Program-made: the position numbers and the translations under genes
Part shown: positions 36,462 to 45,014 of the stretch, piece after piece
Position numbering within the stretch: position 1 is the stretch's first letter
How the letters are laid out: every line of letters begins with the position of its first letter
Source of the DNA: Candidatus Litorirhabdus singularis
GTDB taxonomy: Bacteria; Pseudomonadota; Gammaproteobacteria; Pseudomonadales; Halieaceae
DNA: 64,000 bases
NCBI RefSeq assembly: GCF_026262625.1
Contig: NZ_SHNN01000003.1
Location: forward strand, 248,001-312,000
Direction of reading: 5' to 3'
The notes under the pieces: generated by a model
Databases searched by the model: none
What the model was told of the DNA's origin: nothing
Seen by the model: only the letters and a program-made list of their open reading frames with translations

Positions 36462-36516
36462 GGCATTCCTCGATAGCTTTGGGGTTTAGACTTTGGTGAT
36501 AAAAATGATGCAACAA

Positions 36517-36984
36517 TCACTGGGTAATCGGCTCACAAATGAACACCGGTATCTCGCGTTCGGTGCGTTGTCGGTAGAGATCATAATCCGCATAGTGTTC
36601 AACGCATACCGGCCACAATTGCGCCCTCTCCTCGCCTGCAACTTCGCGCGCACGTAGCTTGCGCAACAGTCCACCTTCTTCAATCGTCACATCGGGGTTG
36701 GCCACCAGGTTGTTATACCAGACCGGGTGCCTGGGCATCCCACCCTGCGAGGCCACCAACAAGATAGTATCGCCATACGGCACGTACATAAGCGGAATGG
36801 TTCTGCGCTTACCACTGCGCGCACCGGTCATCGTCACCAGACAAATAGGGTCACCCCCTAACTTGTTCATCAACTTGCCCCCACTGAGGCGGTAGACCCA
36901 CACATTGATACGGGTAAAGATCTTGAGTACACCCTTGGGTGGCGGTTTACCCAGCTCCACAGTAGAGGAATCGGCTTGCGACAT
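36517..36984 (-). CDS. Deazaflavin-dependent nitroreductase-like protein (DDN family)
   Basis: 155 residues. Family motifs are LVTMTGARSGKRRTIPLMYV (about 49-68) and ASQGGMPRHPVWYNNLVANPDVTIE (about 78-102), which bind the flavin in F420-dependent nitroreductases of Actinobacteria. The ATG at 36984 has AAAGGAG upstream. In Proteobacteria the cofactor is uncertain, as F420 synthesis is sparse there and no F420 genes are visible here. It is near but not overlapping the hydrolase gene. Confidence 0.85.
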   Translation of the reverse strand: MSQADSSTVELGKPPPKGVLKIFTRINVWVYRLSGGKLMNKLGGDPICLVTMTGARSGKRRTIPLMYVPYGDTILLVASQGGMPRHPVWYNNLVANPDVTIEEGGLLRKLRAREVAGEERAQLWPVCVEHYADYDLYRQRTEREIPVFICEPITQ

Positions 36985-37269
36985 GACTTACTCTCCTTTC
37001 GATTATCGTGAGCTGCTAACTCAGGCGGCGCAGCTTTATCAATGATCCATAGACCCCTGAGCAGCTCCAGCTAGCGCCGTAAACCTGTGGCCGCTATGAA
37101 TGCTTAAACCCGACGCCAGTTTCCAGTGTCGAATCGAGTTACTTGACGCGGTAAGCCTACCACGACAAAGTCGCTTGCGGCATAGTAGCCAACCACTTGA
37201 GGGTGGCAAGCAACAACAACTGTCACAGTATTTGAACCCTCACCATCAGGCATCTGCGGGAGAATCAAC

Positions 37270-38028
37270 ATGGGTTTATTAGCCAACAAGGTCGCTCTGG
37301 TCACTGGCGCTGGAATGGGTATTGGCCGTGCCATCGCGGTTGCCTGCGCCCAGGAAGGCGCCAGCGTCGTGATTGCGGACTTTAATCAGGAAGCCGGCAC
37401 CGAGACCGTAGACATCATTATTGGTCAGGGCGGCATTGCCAGCTTCGTGCTCTGCGACGTCAGTGATGAGGAACTGGTGGCAGCCATGGTTCAGCACACA
37501 CTGGACACCTATGGCCAGCTTGATGTGGCCTGCAACAGCGCAGCGGTGACTCGAGGCAGCGGCCCTATCCACAAGTACCAACGCGATGACTGGGACCGGA
37601 CTCTGGAAATGTGCCTGACCAATACCTGGCTATGCATGAAGCATGAATTGGTTCCCATGCTGGCCGCCGGCGCTGGCGCCATCGTCAACATCAGCTCCAA
37701 TGCATCTTTGAAAGGACAGCCACATAATAGTGCTTATGCAGCCGCCAAGGGTGGGGTCAACATTCTGACCAGCAGCAGTGCCGGCGAATACGGGCACAAG
37801 GGAGTACGCATTAATGCGGTTTCGCCTGGCACTATCCGCACCCCGGGTGTCGAAGCGTACTTTGCCGAGCAACCCCGGCAGCAGGAAGTGCTCACCAGCC
37901 GCATACCGATGCGCCGCCTGGGTGAGCCGGAAGAAATTGCTGAGGCTGTGGTGTTTCTGCTTTCGGATCGGGCGTCTTATATTACCGGCCAGATACTCTC
38001 AGTAGATGGCGGCAACGCGGTATTCTGA
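37270..38028 (+). CDS. Short-chain dehydrogenase/reductase
   Basis: 252 residues. The nucleotide-binding motif TGAGMGIG lies near 12-19, with a conserved catalytic block NISSNAS...YAAAKGG and C-terminal ITGQILSVDGG. Residue pattern IADFNQE suggests an acidic residue after beta-2 and hence NAD preference. The start ATG has GGGAG upstream. It oxidises or reduces a hydroxyl/keto group; the substrate is unknown. It is convergent with the carbonic anhydrase gene (21 nt apart). Confidence 0.92.
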   Translation: MGLLANKVALVTGAGMGIGRAIAVACAQEGASVVIADFNQEAGTETVDIIIGQGGIASFVLCDVSDEELVAAMVQHTLDTYGQLDVACNSAAVTRGSGPIHKYQRDDWDRTLEMCLTNTWLCMKHELVPMLAAGAGAIVNISSNASLKGQPHNSAYAAAKGGVNILTSSSAGEYGHKGVRINAVSPGTIRTPGVEAYFAEQPRQQEVLTSRIPMRRLGEPEEIAEAVVFLLSDRASYITGQILSVDGGNAVF

Positions 38029-38049
38029 GCAGCTTGACCCCGCCCGTGA

Positions 38050-38664
38050 CTAATCGTCGAGGAACTCCACGGAACCTGTTTCAAGTGAGTACTCGGCGCC
38101 AATAATCATCAAATCACCACTTTCTGCGAGCTCCTCTAGTAAACTGGACCCCTGCCGCAAGTGCTTCACTGAAGCATGCACATTCGCCCGCACGCAGTCA
38201 CGCATAAGTTCCTCTTCATCTCTGTTGTCGGCGTTCGCCAGCAACGGTTCCACTGCAGGTCTGACCCGATCGACAATAGAATTCAGATACTGCGCCCGAT
38301 GTCCGGAGCCACCGCGCAGCGCATCGACCGTTGCGGCAATCGCGCCACAGCGGGTATGTCCCAAAACCACTACCAGACTGGTGCCAAACCACTCCACGGC
38401 AAATTCGATACTCCCAATTTGCGATGGTGCCACCACATTGCCGGCAACGCGGATCACAAACAGATCACCAAGACCCTGATCAAATACTATTTCACCCGGG
38501 ACCCGTGAGTCAGCACAGCCCAGAATAATCGCAAACGGATTCTGATCGGCAACGAGTTCCTCGCGGCGCTCCTGACTGCTCAGCCGCGGCCCCGCAGGCT
38601 GCCCATCGCGAAAACGTCGATTACCGTCCTTCAGTCTTTGCAAGGCTTCTTGTGCGGCAACCAT
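38050..38664 (-). CDS. Beta-class carbonic anhydrase
   Basis: 204 residues from the ATG at 38664 with AAGGA 7 nt upstream; a TTG two codons earlier is the alternative. It interconverts CO2 and bicarbonate in the cytoplasm. Zinc ligands are Cys50, His103 and Cys106 (LGCADSRVPGE, GHTRCGAI), with Asp52 and Arg54 of the active-site dyad. All residues needed are present. It is the sole carbonic anhydrase visible here and may relate indirectly to urease CO2, but it is distant from that operon. Confidence 0.95.
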   Translation of the reverse strand: MVAAQEALQRLKDGNRRFRDGQPAGPRLSSQERREELVADQNPFAIILGCADSRVPGEIVFDQGLGDLFVIRVAGNVVAPSQIGSIEFAVEWFGTSLVVVLGHTRCGAIAATVDALRGGSGHRAQYLNSIVDRVRPAVEPLLANADNRDEEELMRDCVRANVHASVKHLRQGSSLLEELAESGDLMIIGAEYSLETGSVEFLDD

Positions 38665-38826
38665 ACCCAATCCTTCTATTAGTGCCGGCAGTGCCAGCAG
38701 GTAGTGCGCAACACAGAGTGCGCAAATATCGCCACAGGGTACGACATTAGCCGGCGTGCGGGAATGCTTGCGAGCCGCTAATTCGGTTTACAACGGTAAA
38801 CCCGACGTAAGGAATTACGCTGCAGG

Positions 38827-39738
38827 CTACTCTGGCGCAGCGCCCAGCTGAGGAAATCCGCGCCGCCCCTGCAGGCCACCTGTGTGCAGGGCCAACACCC
38901 GGGTCGCCGGATTCAGCCGCCCGTTCGCTATCATCTGGTAAAGAGCGTACATCAGCTTGCCGGTATAAACCGGCTCTAGCGGTATCCCCTGCACCTGCTC
39001 AAATTCCTCGATAAACTCGGCCAATTTTGGGTCGCAGCGGGCATAACCACCCCCATGATAGTCCTCTTCCAAATGCCAATGGCAACCGACTCCGCCCTGA
39101 CCGGCAATCCAGCCCCCAATATCGCTACGCAGTTGTTCCCCTGCGCCTTTCAGCACTACCACGCCTAACACCTGCTTATCTGCCGGCAGTGCCGCCGCCA
39201 GACCCGCCAATGTGCACCCCGTGCCCGCGGCCAGACCAACCAGCTCCGCCGCAGCGTAATGCTCCATAATCAAGTCAGCGATGGCACCGCAGCCCTTCGC
39301 ACCGTCCAAACCCGCCCCACCTTCGGGGACCATAAGACAATGACCCAGACGTTGCTGCCAGGCCGCCAGCCATACCGGGTCATGTCTGCGCCGATAGTCG
39401 CCGCGACTGACAAACTCCAGCTGCATACCCCAGCGCTTCGCATCTTGCAGGGTGGCAGACAGTGGCGCGTTGGCATCACCACGGATGATACCCACGGTGG
39501 GAAAACCTCTGGCATGCCCCACCGCCGCCAGTGCATGAATATGATTGGACCAGGCGCCTCCGAAGCTGACCAGCGTCTGTCCTGGCTCTAGAGCCGTCAA
39601 ATAGTGCTGCAACTTATAAAACTTGTTACCTGACGCCGGCGCATTGAGCAGGTCCAAACGCAACATCCGGCAATTTTTCAGGCTAGTGCCGGCGACCAAT
39701 GCCGGACTCAAGGGCTGCACAATGGCATCAGCAGACAT
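38827..39738 (-). CDS. D-cysteine desulfhydrase / ACC deaminase-like PLP enzyme
   Basis: 303 residues, fold-type II PLP enzyme. Candidate PLP Lys39 lies in ASGNKFYKL, the substrate loop is FGGAWSNHIHAL, and the phosphate-binding Gly-rich loop is GLAAGTGCTLAGLA. It matches the 1-aminocyclopropane-1-carboxylate deaminase/D-cysteine desulfhydrase group. The two activities cannot be separated by eye. It follows the outer membrane protein gene by 7 nt on the same strand. Confidence 0.88.
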   Translation of the reverse strand: MSADAIVQPLSPALVAGTSLKNCRMLRLDLLNAPASGNKFYKLQHYLTALEPGQTLVSFGGAWSNHIHALAAVGHARGFPTVGIIRGDANAPLSATLQDAKRWGMQLEFVSRGDYRRRHDPVWLAAWQQRLGHCLMVPEGGAGLDGAKGCGAIADLIMEHYAAAELVGLAAGTGCTLAGLAAALPADKQVLGVVVLKGAGEQLRSDIGGWIAGQGGVGCHWHLEEDYHGGGYARCDPKLAEFIEEFEQVQGIPLEPVYTGKLMYALYQMIANGRLNPATRVLALHTGGLQGRRGFPQLGAAPE

Positions 39739-39745
39739 TCAACTA

Positions 39746-40657
39746 TTACCAGTCGAAGACTGAGCGAAAGTAGAGTTTGACGCCGCTAACGTCATTGCCT
39801 GCTCGATTAAAGGTGAGCCCAACCCGATCAAACTTGAACCGCCAAAACTGCAGCCTTTGACCCTGTCGACCCAGCGCGATCCCAGCTTGCCACTGGTCCA
39901 CCGCCTTCACTATCTGCTGGCGCTGCACAATATAATCCAGATTGTTGTGGTAGACGGTATAGGTCACATGCCAGTTTACCTCCAGGGGGTTTTGCGCCAG
40001 TTTCCAGGGCAGCGGATAAGCAAACTCCAACCCGGTCATCAACGGAAACATATCCTCGTTGCGATCCTGGGAGGGGTTGTAACCCACGTAGGACAGGGAA
40101 TTCAGTAACGCCCACTGGAGATTGCCAGTATTAAAACGGTACCGGCTATTGATGCCTAGCCAATAGGTCCAGGCCGACTCGCTACCGTCGGTCAGACTCC
40201 CCCAACCCAAATTAGCACTGGGTCGCAAAGTCCAGCGCTCAGTCACGGGAATATCCAAATCAACTCCGGGCGTCACACTGATACTACCAACGTTGTCAGG
40301 GTCGACAATCCCGGGGATGTCATCGAGATCAAAACGGTGCAACCCGACCGCCATGGGAAGGCGAAAATTCCAACCCAGTTGGCGCTCACCACCCTGCTCG
40401 TAGTCGGCTTCTGTGTAGCGCCAGCGCGCCGTGGGATTGAGCACCGTGACCGACTTGTTATCGCCAACCCGATAAACACCGGTGCCAAAAAAGGAGGAGT
40501 AGGCCCAATGTAAATTGCCGCCATCGGTGCCGCTGGTACCGGCTGTCGCCACTGCACTTAACACCATCAGCAAGGCGGCCGCCAAAAATGGCAGGATCCG
40601 CGAGCAAAAGACATATTTTGGAACAATCACAGCCGCATGCTGGGACAGGCATGACAT
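39746..40657 (-). CDS. Predicted outer-membrane beta-barrel protein
   Basis: 303 residues. A long N-terminal region ends in a signal peptide (about 20-39, ILPFLAAALLMVLSAVATA). The mature part shows alternating beta-strand pattern with many aromatics (LHWAYSSFFGTGVYRVG, WNFRLPMAVGLHRFD) and ends in SVFDW, a terminal-Trp barrel signature. The true start may be later than 40657. The family is not recognised with confidence; some MipA/DUF-type barrels look alike. Divergent from leuA across an AT-rich gap. Confidence 0.75.
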   Translation of the reverse strand: MSCLSQHAAVIVPKYVFCSRILPFLAAALLMVLSAVATAGTSGTDGGNLHWAYSSFFGTGVYRVGDNKSVTVLNPTARWRYTEADYEQGGERQLGWNFRLPMAVGLHRFDLDDIPGIVDPDNVGSISVTPGVDLDIPVTERWTLRPSANLGWGSLTDGSESAWTYWLGINSRYRFNTGNLQWALLNSLSYVGYNPSQDRNEDMFPLMTGLEFAYPLPWKLAQNPLEVNWHVTYTVYHNNLDYIVQRQQIVKAVDQWQAGIALGRQGQRLQFWRFKFDRVGLTFNRAGNDVSGVKLYFRSVFDW

Positions 40658-40861
40658 AGAGTCAAGGACTGCCAGCGTCCTGGCAACGCTGAGGCGCCCT
40701 CTCCCGGAAAAATCAAATAATTAGCGATATTATCTATTATTTCATTAAATATTAGATATATATTGACTATATACCCTCAAAATGATCCATATTTGCAAGC
40801 TATCACCACAAGAAACCTCCTATACTATCTCTCATCGTCACCCATGACCCCGGTACTCAAT
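40658..40861. promoter_or_regulatory. AT-rich divergent region between barrel protein and leuA
   Basis: The block 40710-40770 is strikingly AT-rich for this sequence (runs such as ATTATCTATTATTTCATTAAAT). It holds TTGACT at 40763-40768 and TATACT at 40821-40826, but not at a canonical spacing to each other. It probably contains the leuA promoter. No attenuator leader rich in Leu codons was found. Confidence 0.5.
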
Positions 40862-42535
40862 ATGTCAACTTTTGATCACAGCAAGTATCCCGCTTTCAAG
40901 CCATTACAGATGAGCGCCAGACGCTGGCCTGACCAGACCATAAATGCTGCGCCAACCTGGTGCAGCGTCGACCTGCGCGACGGTAATCAGGCCCTCATTG
41001 AACCCATGACTACGGCGCAGAAATCACGGCTGTATGACCAACTGATCAAAATTGGCTTTAAGGAAATTGAAGTCGGCTTTCCGTCCGCTTCCAGTCATGA
41101 CTTTGATTTCGTGCGCGACCTGATCGATAACAATCGCATTCCTGAGGATGTGACTATTCAGGTATTGACTCAGGCCCGCCCTGAACTTATCAAAAAAACC
41201 TTTGAGGCGTTAAAAGGCGTCCGACGTGCTGTATTGCACGTGTACAACTCAACCTCAACAGTACAACGGGAAAAGGTGTTCGGACTCGACCGCGACGGCA
41301 TTACCGATATCGCCGTTCGTGGCGCGCAGATGGTCAAGGACTACGCCGCCAAATACCCGGAGACTGAATGGGTATTTGAATATTCACCGGAGAGCTTCAC
41401 CGGCACCGAAATCGATTTTGCCATTGACGTGTGCAATGCGGTTATCGATGTCTGGCAGCCCACGCCCGAACACAAAGCGATTATGAATCTGCCCTCCACC
41501 GTCGAGATGGCAACACCGAATATCTATGCTGACCAGATAGAAACCTTCTGCGATCGTATTAACCGTCGCGACAGCATTCTGATCTCTACACACACTCACA
41601 ATGACCGCGGTTGCGCGGTTGCTGCCGCTGAATTAGGCGTCATGGCTGGCGCTGACCGGGTCGAAGGCACCCTGATGGGTAACGGTGAACGTACCGGCAA
41701 TATGGACATTGTGACCATGGCGATGAATCTTTATAGCCAGGGCATCGATCCCAAACTGGACTTTGGGCCGATGGACGAAATCATTCAGACCTACAAGGAC
41801 TGTACCCAAATGCCATTGCACCCGCGCCACCCCTACGCAGGTGAACTGGTATTCACGGCATTTTCCGGCAGCCATCAGGATGCTATCAAGAAGTGCCTGG
41901 ACAAGCGCGATGACAGTCAACCGTGGGAAGTGGCCTACCTGCCTATAGACCCCGCTGACATCGGCCGCTCCTATCAGGAAGTGGTGCGCATCAACAGTCA
42001 ATCTGGCAAGGGCGGTATCGCCTACGTGCTGGAGAGAGATTATGGCCTGCAATTACCACGCTGGCTGCAGATTGACTTTAGTGGAGCAGTACAGCGACAC
42101 GCAGAGAAAAGTAAAGCTGAGGTGGCCCCTGATGCTATCTGGGAACTGTTTCAGGCTACCTACTTCACCGCTGCGGGTCCGTGGACCCTGGGCAACTACC
42201 AGGTCAATCGGGAGGATGGCAGCGACAAACTGCAGGCTGAGTTGATCAAGGCAGGAGTCACACACTCACTCAGCGGCAGCGGTGCCGGCGTGGTTGAGTC
42301 GTTTGTGAACGCGATGGAGCAGTTCGTGGGCAAGCAGATTGTGTTGGTGGAGTATAGCGAACACGCGCTCAGCCAAAGCGCCGATGCCGAGGCTATCTGT
42401 TACATACAAATGAATATCGACGGACACAGAGTATGCGGCGTTGGTCGCAGCGCGGACATTATCCAGGCTTCACTGGACGCCATTCTGGGCGCCATTAACG
42501 TGGCGGCGAGACAGTCTGAAGAGCAGGCAGCATAA
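40862..42535 (+). CDS. leuA: 2-isopropylmalate synthase
   Basis: 557 residues from the ATG at 40862 (MSTFDHSKYPAFKP). First committed enzyme of leucine synthesis, condensing acetyl-CoA with 2-ketoisovalerate. The metal and substrate motif WCSVDLRDGNQALIEPM is at 37-53, and STHTHNDRGCAVAAAELGV contains the HxH metal ligands. The C-terminal LeuA regulatory domain (about 445-557) binds leucine. It is the longer, type 2 LeuA. No leucine leader peptide is apparent. The frame stays open upstream to 40763, but that part lies in the promoter region. Confidence 0.96.
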   Translation: MSTFDHSKYPAFKPLQMSARRWPDQTINAAPTWCSVDLRDGNQALIEPMTTAQKSRLYDQLIKIGFKEIEVGFPSASSHDFDFVRDLIDNNRIPEDVTIQVLTQARPELIKKTFEALKGVRRAVLHVYNSTSTVQREKVFGLDRDGITDIAVRGAQMVKDYAAKYPETEWVFEYSPESFTGTEIDFAIDVCNAVIDVWQPTPEHKAIMNLPSTVEMATPNIYADQIETFCDRINRRDSILISTHTHNDRGCAVAAAELGVMAGADRVEGTLMGNGERTGNMDIVTMAMNLYSQGIDPKLDFGPMDEIIQTYKDCTQMPLHPRHPYAGELVFTAFSGSHQDAIKKCLDKRDDSQPWEVAYLPIDPADIGRSYQEVVRINSQSGKGGIAYVLERDYGLQLPRWLQIDFSGAVQRHAEKSKAEVAPDAIWELFQATYFTAAGPWTLGNYQVNREDGSDKLQAELIKAGVTHSLSGSGAGVVESFVNAMEQFVGKQIVLVEYSEHALSQSADAEAICYIQMNIDGHRVCGVGRSADIIQASLDAILGAINVAARQSEEQAA

Positions 42536-42552
42536 GGGCAGAAGCTATCCTG

Positions 42553-42593
42553 CAGGGCGGCGTGAATTGCCAATAATTCACGCATTCGCCCTG
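42553..42593 (+). terminator. Probable terminator after leuA
   Basis: CAGGGCG (42553-42559) pairs with CGCCCTG (42587-42593) and GTGAATT (42562-42568) with AATTCAC (42575-42581), giving a long, slightly bulged hairpin 18 nt after the leuA stop. The trailing TAATATTT is only a weak U tract, so termination efficiency is uncertain. Confidence 0.65.
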
Positions 42594-42638
42594 TAATATT
42601 TACGCCACATTAGTCGCTCGCTTACCTAAACTGGAAAC

Positions 42639-42657
42639 TCCAGAAATGGCTTCTGGA
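42639..42657 (+). promoter_or_regulatory. Inverted repeat upstream of the 60-residue protein gene
   Basis: TCCAGAA (42639-42645), loop ATGGC, TTCTGGA (42651-42657): a perfect 7-bp dyad 27 nt before the start codon. It could be a hairpin in the leader or an operator. There is no U tract, so it is not a terminator. Confidence 0.4.
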
Positions 42658-42684
42658 AGAACACAAAAGCTTTCGAGGTATGAC

Positions 42685-42867
42685 ATGAAGACGCAAGCAC
42701 AAGACAAAGCGACCTTCGCAGAGGTTTTTGGCAGCATCAAATTTGCCGGTAAAACTTCCACGACAAGCTCACGCCCCTGGCCCAAACGTGGTTTCGCGGT
42801 GAGCCAATCTACTCACATGGGTGGCACATCGTCAGAAGAATCCAAATCGGTGCGCTCCAGCAACTGA
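42685..42867 (+). CDS. Small hydrophilic protein of 60 residues (unknown)
   Basis: The start ATG at 42685 has GAGGT 7 nt upstream. The product, MKTQAQDKATFAEVFGSIKF onward, has a short amphipathic helix then a Ser/Thr-rich tail (KTSTTSSRPWPKRG, GGTSSEESKSVRSS) without hydrophobic core, so it is probably disordered. It lies alone between the leuA terminator and a convergent zinc-finger gene. A 7-bp inverted repeat (TCCAGAA/TTCTGGA, 42639-42657) precedes it. No family is recognised; a real gene seems likely but not certain. Confidence 0.5.
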   Translation: MKTQAQDKATFAEVFGSIKFAGKTSTTSSRPWPKRGFAVSQSTHMGGTSSEESKSVRSSN

Positions 42868-42951
42868 GATACAGCGCGTAGCTGCAAGGCACCCGCCGGC
42901 GCGACTGATTACTATCGTTTCTGCTTTACGTCATCAGCTCTCGCCGCCCGC

Positions 42952-43341
42952 CTAATCCTGACGCTGCCGCGCAAACAGGTCCTTGACCTTATCCGTAAGT
43001 GTCTCAAACTTGAGATCAGTGAACTCTCCCGCATCCAAAAACAGTTTGTCGCATTGTGGGCAGGATTCCAGACAAATATGTGTCTGTACCGGGTCGGTAA
43101 TCCTGCTCATTGTTATGTGACAATCCGGGCACTCAATATCATCTATCGGATTATAGTGGCGCCCCAGCGACGGATGCCCGACATCGATAAAGGCTTCAGT
43201 CATCCACTGCTGACGCATTTGCCACAACACCTCAGGCGCCACAAATAAACCAAGGCAGTGGCTACAGCGCTGCAATTCCGATCCGCCAGCAATACTCCGG
43301 GTTTCAAAACTCTCGCCACACTTGGGGCAACTCACCGGCAT
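42952..43341 (-). CDS. Zinc-ribbon (TFIIB-type zinc finger) protein
   Basis: 129 residues with three CxxC-type pairs: CPKCGESFE and CSHCLGLF near the N-terminus, CPDCHITMSR in the middle and CPQCDKLFLDAGEF near 95-108. The last two match the zf-TFIIB module common in bacteria, where CxxCxGxWxDxGE is typical. Likely a nucleic-acid or protein interaction module; function unknown. It is 8 nt from the hydrolase gene upstream (43349) on the same strand, so the two may form an operon. Confidence 0.85.
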   Translation of the reverse strand: MPVSCPKCGESFETRSIAGGSELQRCSHCLGLFVAPEVLWQMRQQWMTEAFIDVGHPSLGRHYNPIDDIECPDCHITMSRITDPVQTHICLESCPQCDKLFLDAGEFTDLKFETLTDKVKDLFARQRQD

Positions 43342-43348
43342 GGCATAA

Positions 43349-44158
43349 TCAACCGGGCTGGTGAATCAACGGCTTAAACAACTGTTGCTGCCAGGGCTGC
43401 CAGCGTCCCTCATTCTGGCCTAGCCGTTCGCATAGCAAAGCGCGCACCAGCGGATTGAATGGAAAACCGATATGGCTGGCGATGACTGCGATACTCTCCA
43501 TTAACGGGTGCTCTGGAAGCTTGGCAATACTCTCACCGACAATCCCGTCAGACCGACTATAAACTGCAGTTACCGGAACTTCGAGTTTGCCAGAGAAGGT
43601 ATGCTCACTCCACTGCTCCAACAATTCTGGCGCCACATCAGCATTGTTCATACGCTGCATCACCGAGTACACCGAGGTACCACGAGGATCACCAAACGGG
43701 GTACCCAGAGTCACTACCTGACGGATCAAGTCAGGGTGGCGATGCGCCAGGCTAGTCGCGTACAAACCGCCCAGGCTCCAACCCACCAGGCTGACTTTAC
43801 GTCGGGTTCTACTTACCTCGGCGGCAATCGACTCCGCCAACGCCTGCTCCGTGCGATCGCGAAATTCCAGAGTGGCTTCCATGGTCGCCAACCCCTCACT
43901 AGGAATGTTTCTACCCAGGCCCCAGGGAATAGCATTGTAGTTTTGTCGATCCAAAAACCGTCGCAAACTGGCGGTGGAACCGTCGGCACCAAAGAACCCC
44001 GGCAAGGCCATCACTGAGTGTCCATCACCTTTAGGCAGTGTCCGCATCAGCGGCTTCAACAAGTAGCCGCTGGAAGCTTCGAAAAAAACGCGACTGAGTT
44101 CAAGCACGCTATGGTGGGCGCGCGGCGGCGTTGGAGACAAACTGCTAGGAGCGGTCAT
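43349..44158 (-). CDS. Alpha/beta hydrolase, lipase-like
   Basis: 269 residues. The nucleophile elbow is GWSLGGLYA (Ser near 136), preceded by LPGFFGADGSTASLRRFLD where the oxyanion loop lies, and a late Asp/His pair in YSRSDGIVGE and ASHIGFPFNP. The layout recalls PGAP1/esterase or polyhydroxyalkanoate-depolymerase-like serine hydrolases. The C-terminus is unremarkable and no signal peptide is present. It is probably cotranscribed with the zinc-ribbon gene. Confidence 0.85.
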   Translation of the reverse strand: MTAPSSLSPTPPRAHHSVLELSRVFFEASSGYLLKPLMRTLPKGDGHSVMALPGFFGADGSTASLRRFLDRQNYNAIPWGLGRNIPSEGLATMEATLEFRDRTEQALAESIAAEVSRTRRKVSLVGWSLGGLYATSLAHRHPDLIRQVVTLGTPFGDPRGTSVYSVMQRMNNADVAPELLEQWSEHTFSGKLEVPVTAVYSRSDGIVGESIAKLPEHPLMESIAVIASHIGFPFNPLVRALLCERLGQNEGRWQPWQQQLFKPLIHQPG

Positions 44159-44241
44159 AGCTCATCCTGCTGACGAATTCATGGCAGGGATTATTCCATT
44201 GCTGAGCGACAGTTGATACAGGTTAAGAGTTGCAGGAACTG

Positions 44242-44250
44242 TGCTAGGAT
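44242..44250 (+). promoter_or_regulatory. Extended -10 element before cmoA
   Basis: TGCTAGGAT is an extended -10 (TG-N-TAGGAT) about 33 nt before the GTG at 44283. It implies transcription starting near 44257, so the alternative GTG at 44241 would lie outside the message and the 44283 start is preferred. Confidence 0.4.
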
Positions 44251-44282
44251 TGCCGGTTCCTTCAATCCCATACTCCAGCCCA

Positions 44283-45014
44283 GTGACCGATACTCCAGAC
44301 ACCATTTACGCTAATCCCGTCCCAACACTACGCGCCTTCGCCTTCGACAGCAGTGTCGTGGAAGTTTTCCCCGATATGATCAAGCGCTCGGTGCCAGGGT
44401 ATACCACCATCATTGCCATGACAGGCATGCTGGCCGGCAAGTATACAAATGCCGGCGCGCGTTGCTATGACCTGGGTTGCTCGCTGGGCGCCTCAAGTCT
44501 GGCCATGCGCCAGAACATCAAGGCCGATGGCTGCAAGATTATCGGTGTCGACAATTCGCCCGAGATGATAGAACGCTGCCGCAGCATCCTCGACACCGAC
44601 ACTAATCCGACCCCGGTTGAACTGCTGTGCGCCGACGTTCAGGATATAACGGTTAGTGACGCCAAAGTGGTGGTCCTGAATTTCACTTTACAATTTATTC
44701 CAGTAGCGCAACGGGATGCTCTGATCCGCAATATCTATGCGGGACTGGAACCCGGCGGAGTCATGATTCTCTCCGAGAAAGTCAGCTTTGCCGACCCGCA
44801 TCTGGATCAACTCAACATTGAGCTGCACCATCAATTCAAGCAAGCCAACGGCTACAGTGAACTGGAAGTCGCCCAAAAACGCTCAGCCATTGAAGACGTA
44901 TTGATCCCCGAAACACTTGATCAACACCGTCAGCGTATCGCTGCTGCCGGCTTCAGTAGTTGTGATGTGTGGTTTCAGTGCTTCAACTTCGCTTCACTGA
45001 TCGCCCTCAAATGA
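44283..45014 (+). CDS. cmoA: Carboxy-S-adenosyl-L-methionine synthase CmoA
   Basis: 243 residues from the GTG at 44283. It turns S-adenosylmethionine plus prephenate into carboxy-SAM, the donor for the wobble modification cmo5U34 of tRNA. The match to E. coli CmoA is close: VEVFPDMIKRSVPGY, YDLGCSLGASSLAM, VVLNFTLQF, ANGYSELEVAQKRS and DVWFQCFNFASLIALK. Its stop overlaps the cmoB start as ATGA, so the two are made together. Confidence 0.95.
   Translation: MTDTPDTIYANPVPTLRAFAFDSSVVEVFPDMIKRSVPGYTTIIAMTGMLAGKYTNAGARCYDLGCSLGASSLAMRQNIKADGCKIIGVDNSPEMIERCRSILDTDTNPTPVELLCADVQDITVSDAKVVVLNFTLQFIPVAQRDALIRNIYAGLEPGGVMILSEKVSFADPHLDQLNIELHHQFKQANGYSELEVAQKRSAIEDVLIPETLDQHRQRIAAAGFSSCDVWFQCFNFASLIALK

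Noticed and set aside
40782-40847. A possible leader peptide (MIHICKLSPQE onward) before leuA
   Set aside because: It contains one Leu codon only and no run of Leu codons, and no alternative terminator hairpin is visible, so attenuation is not supported.
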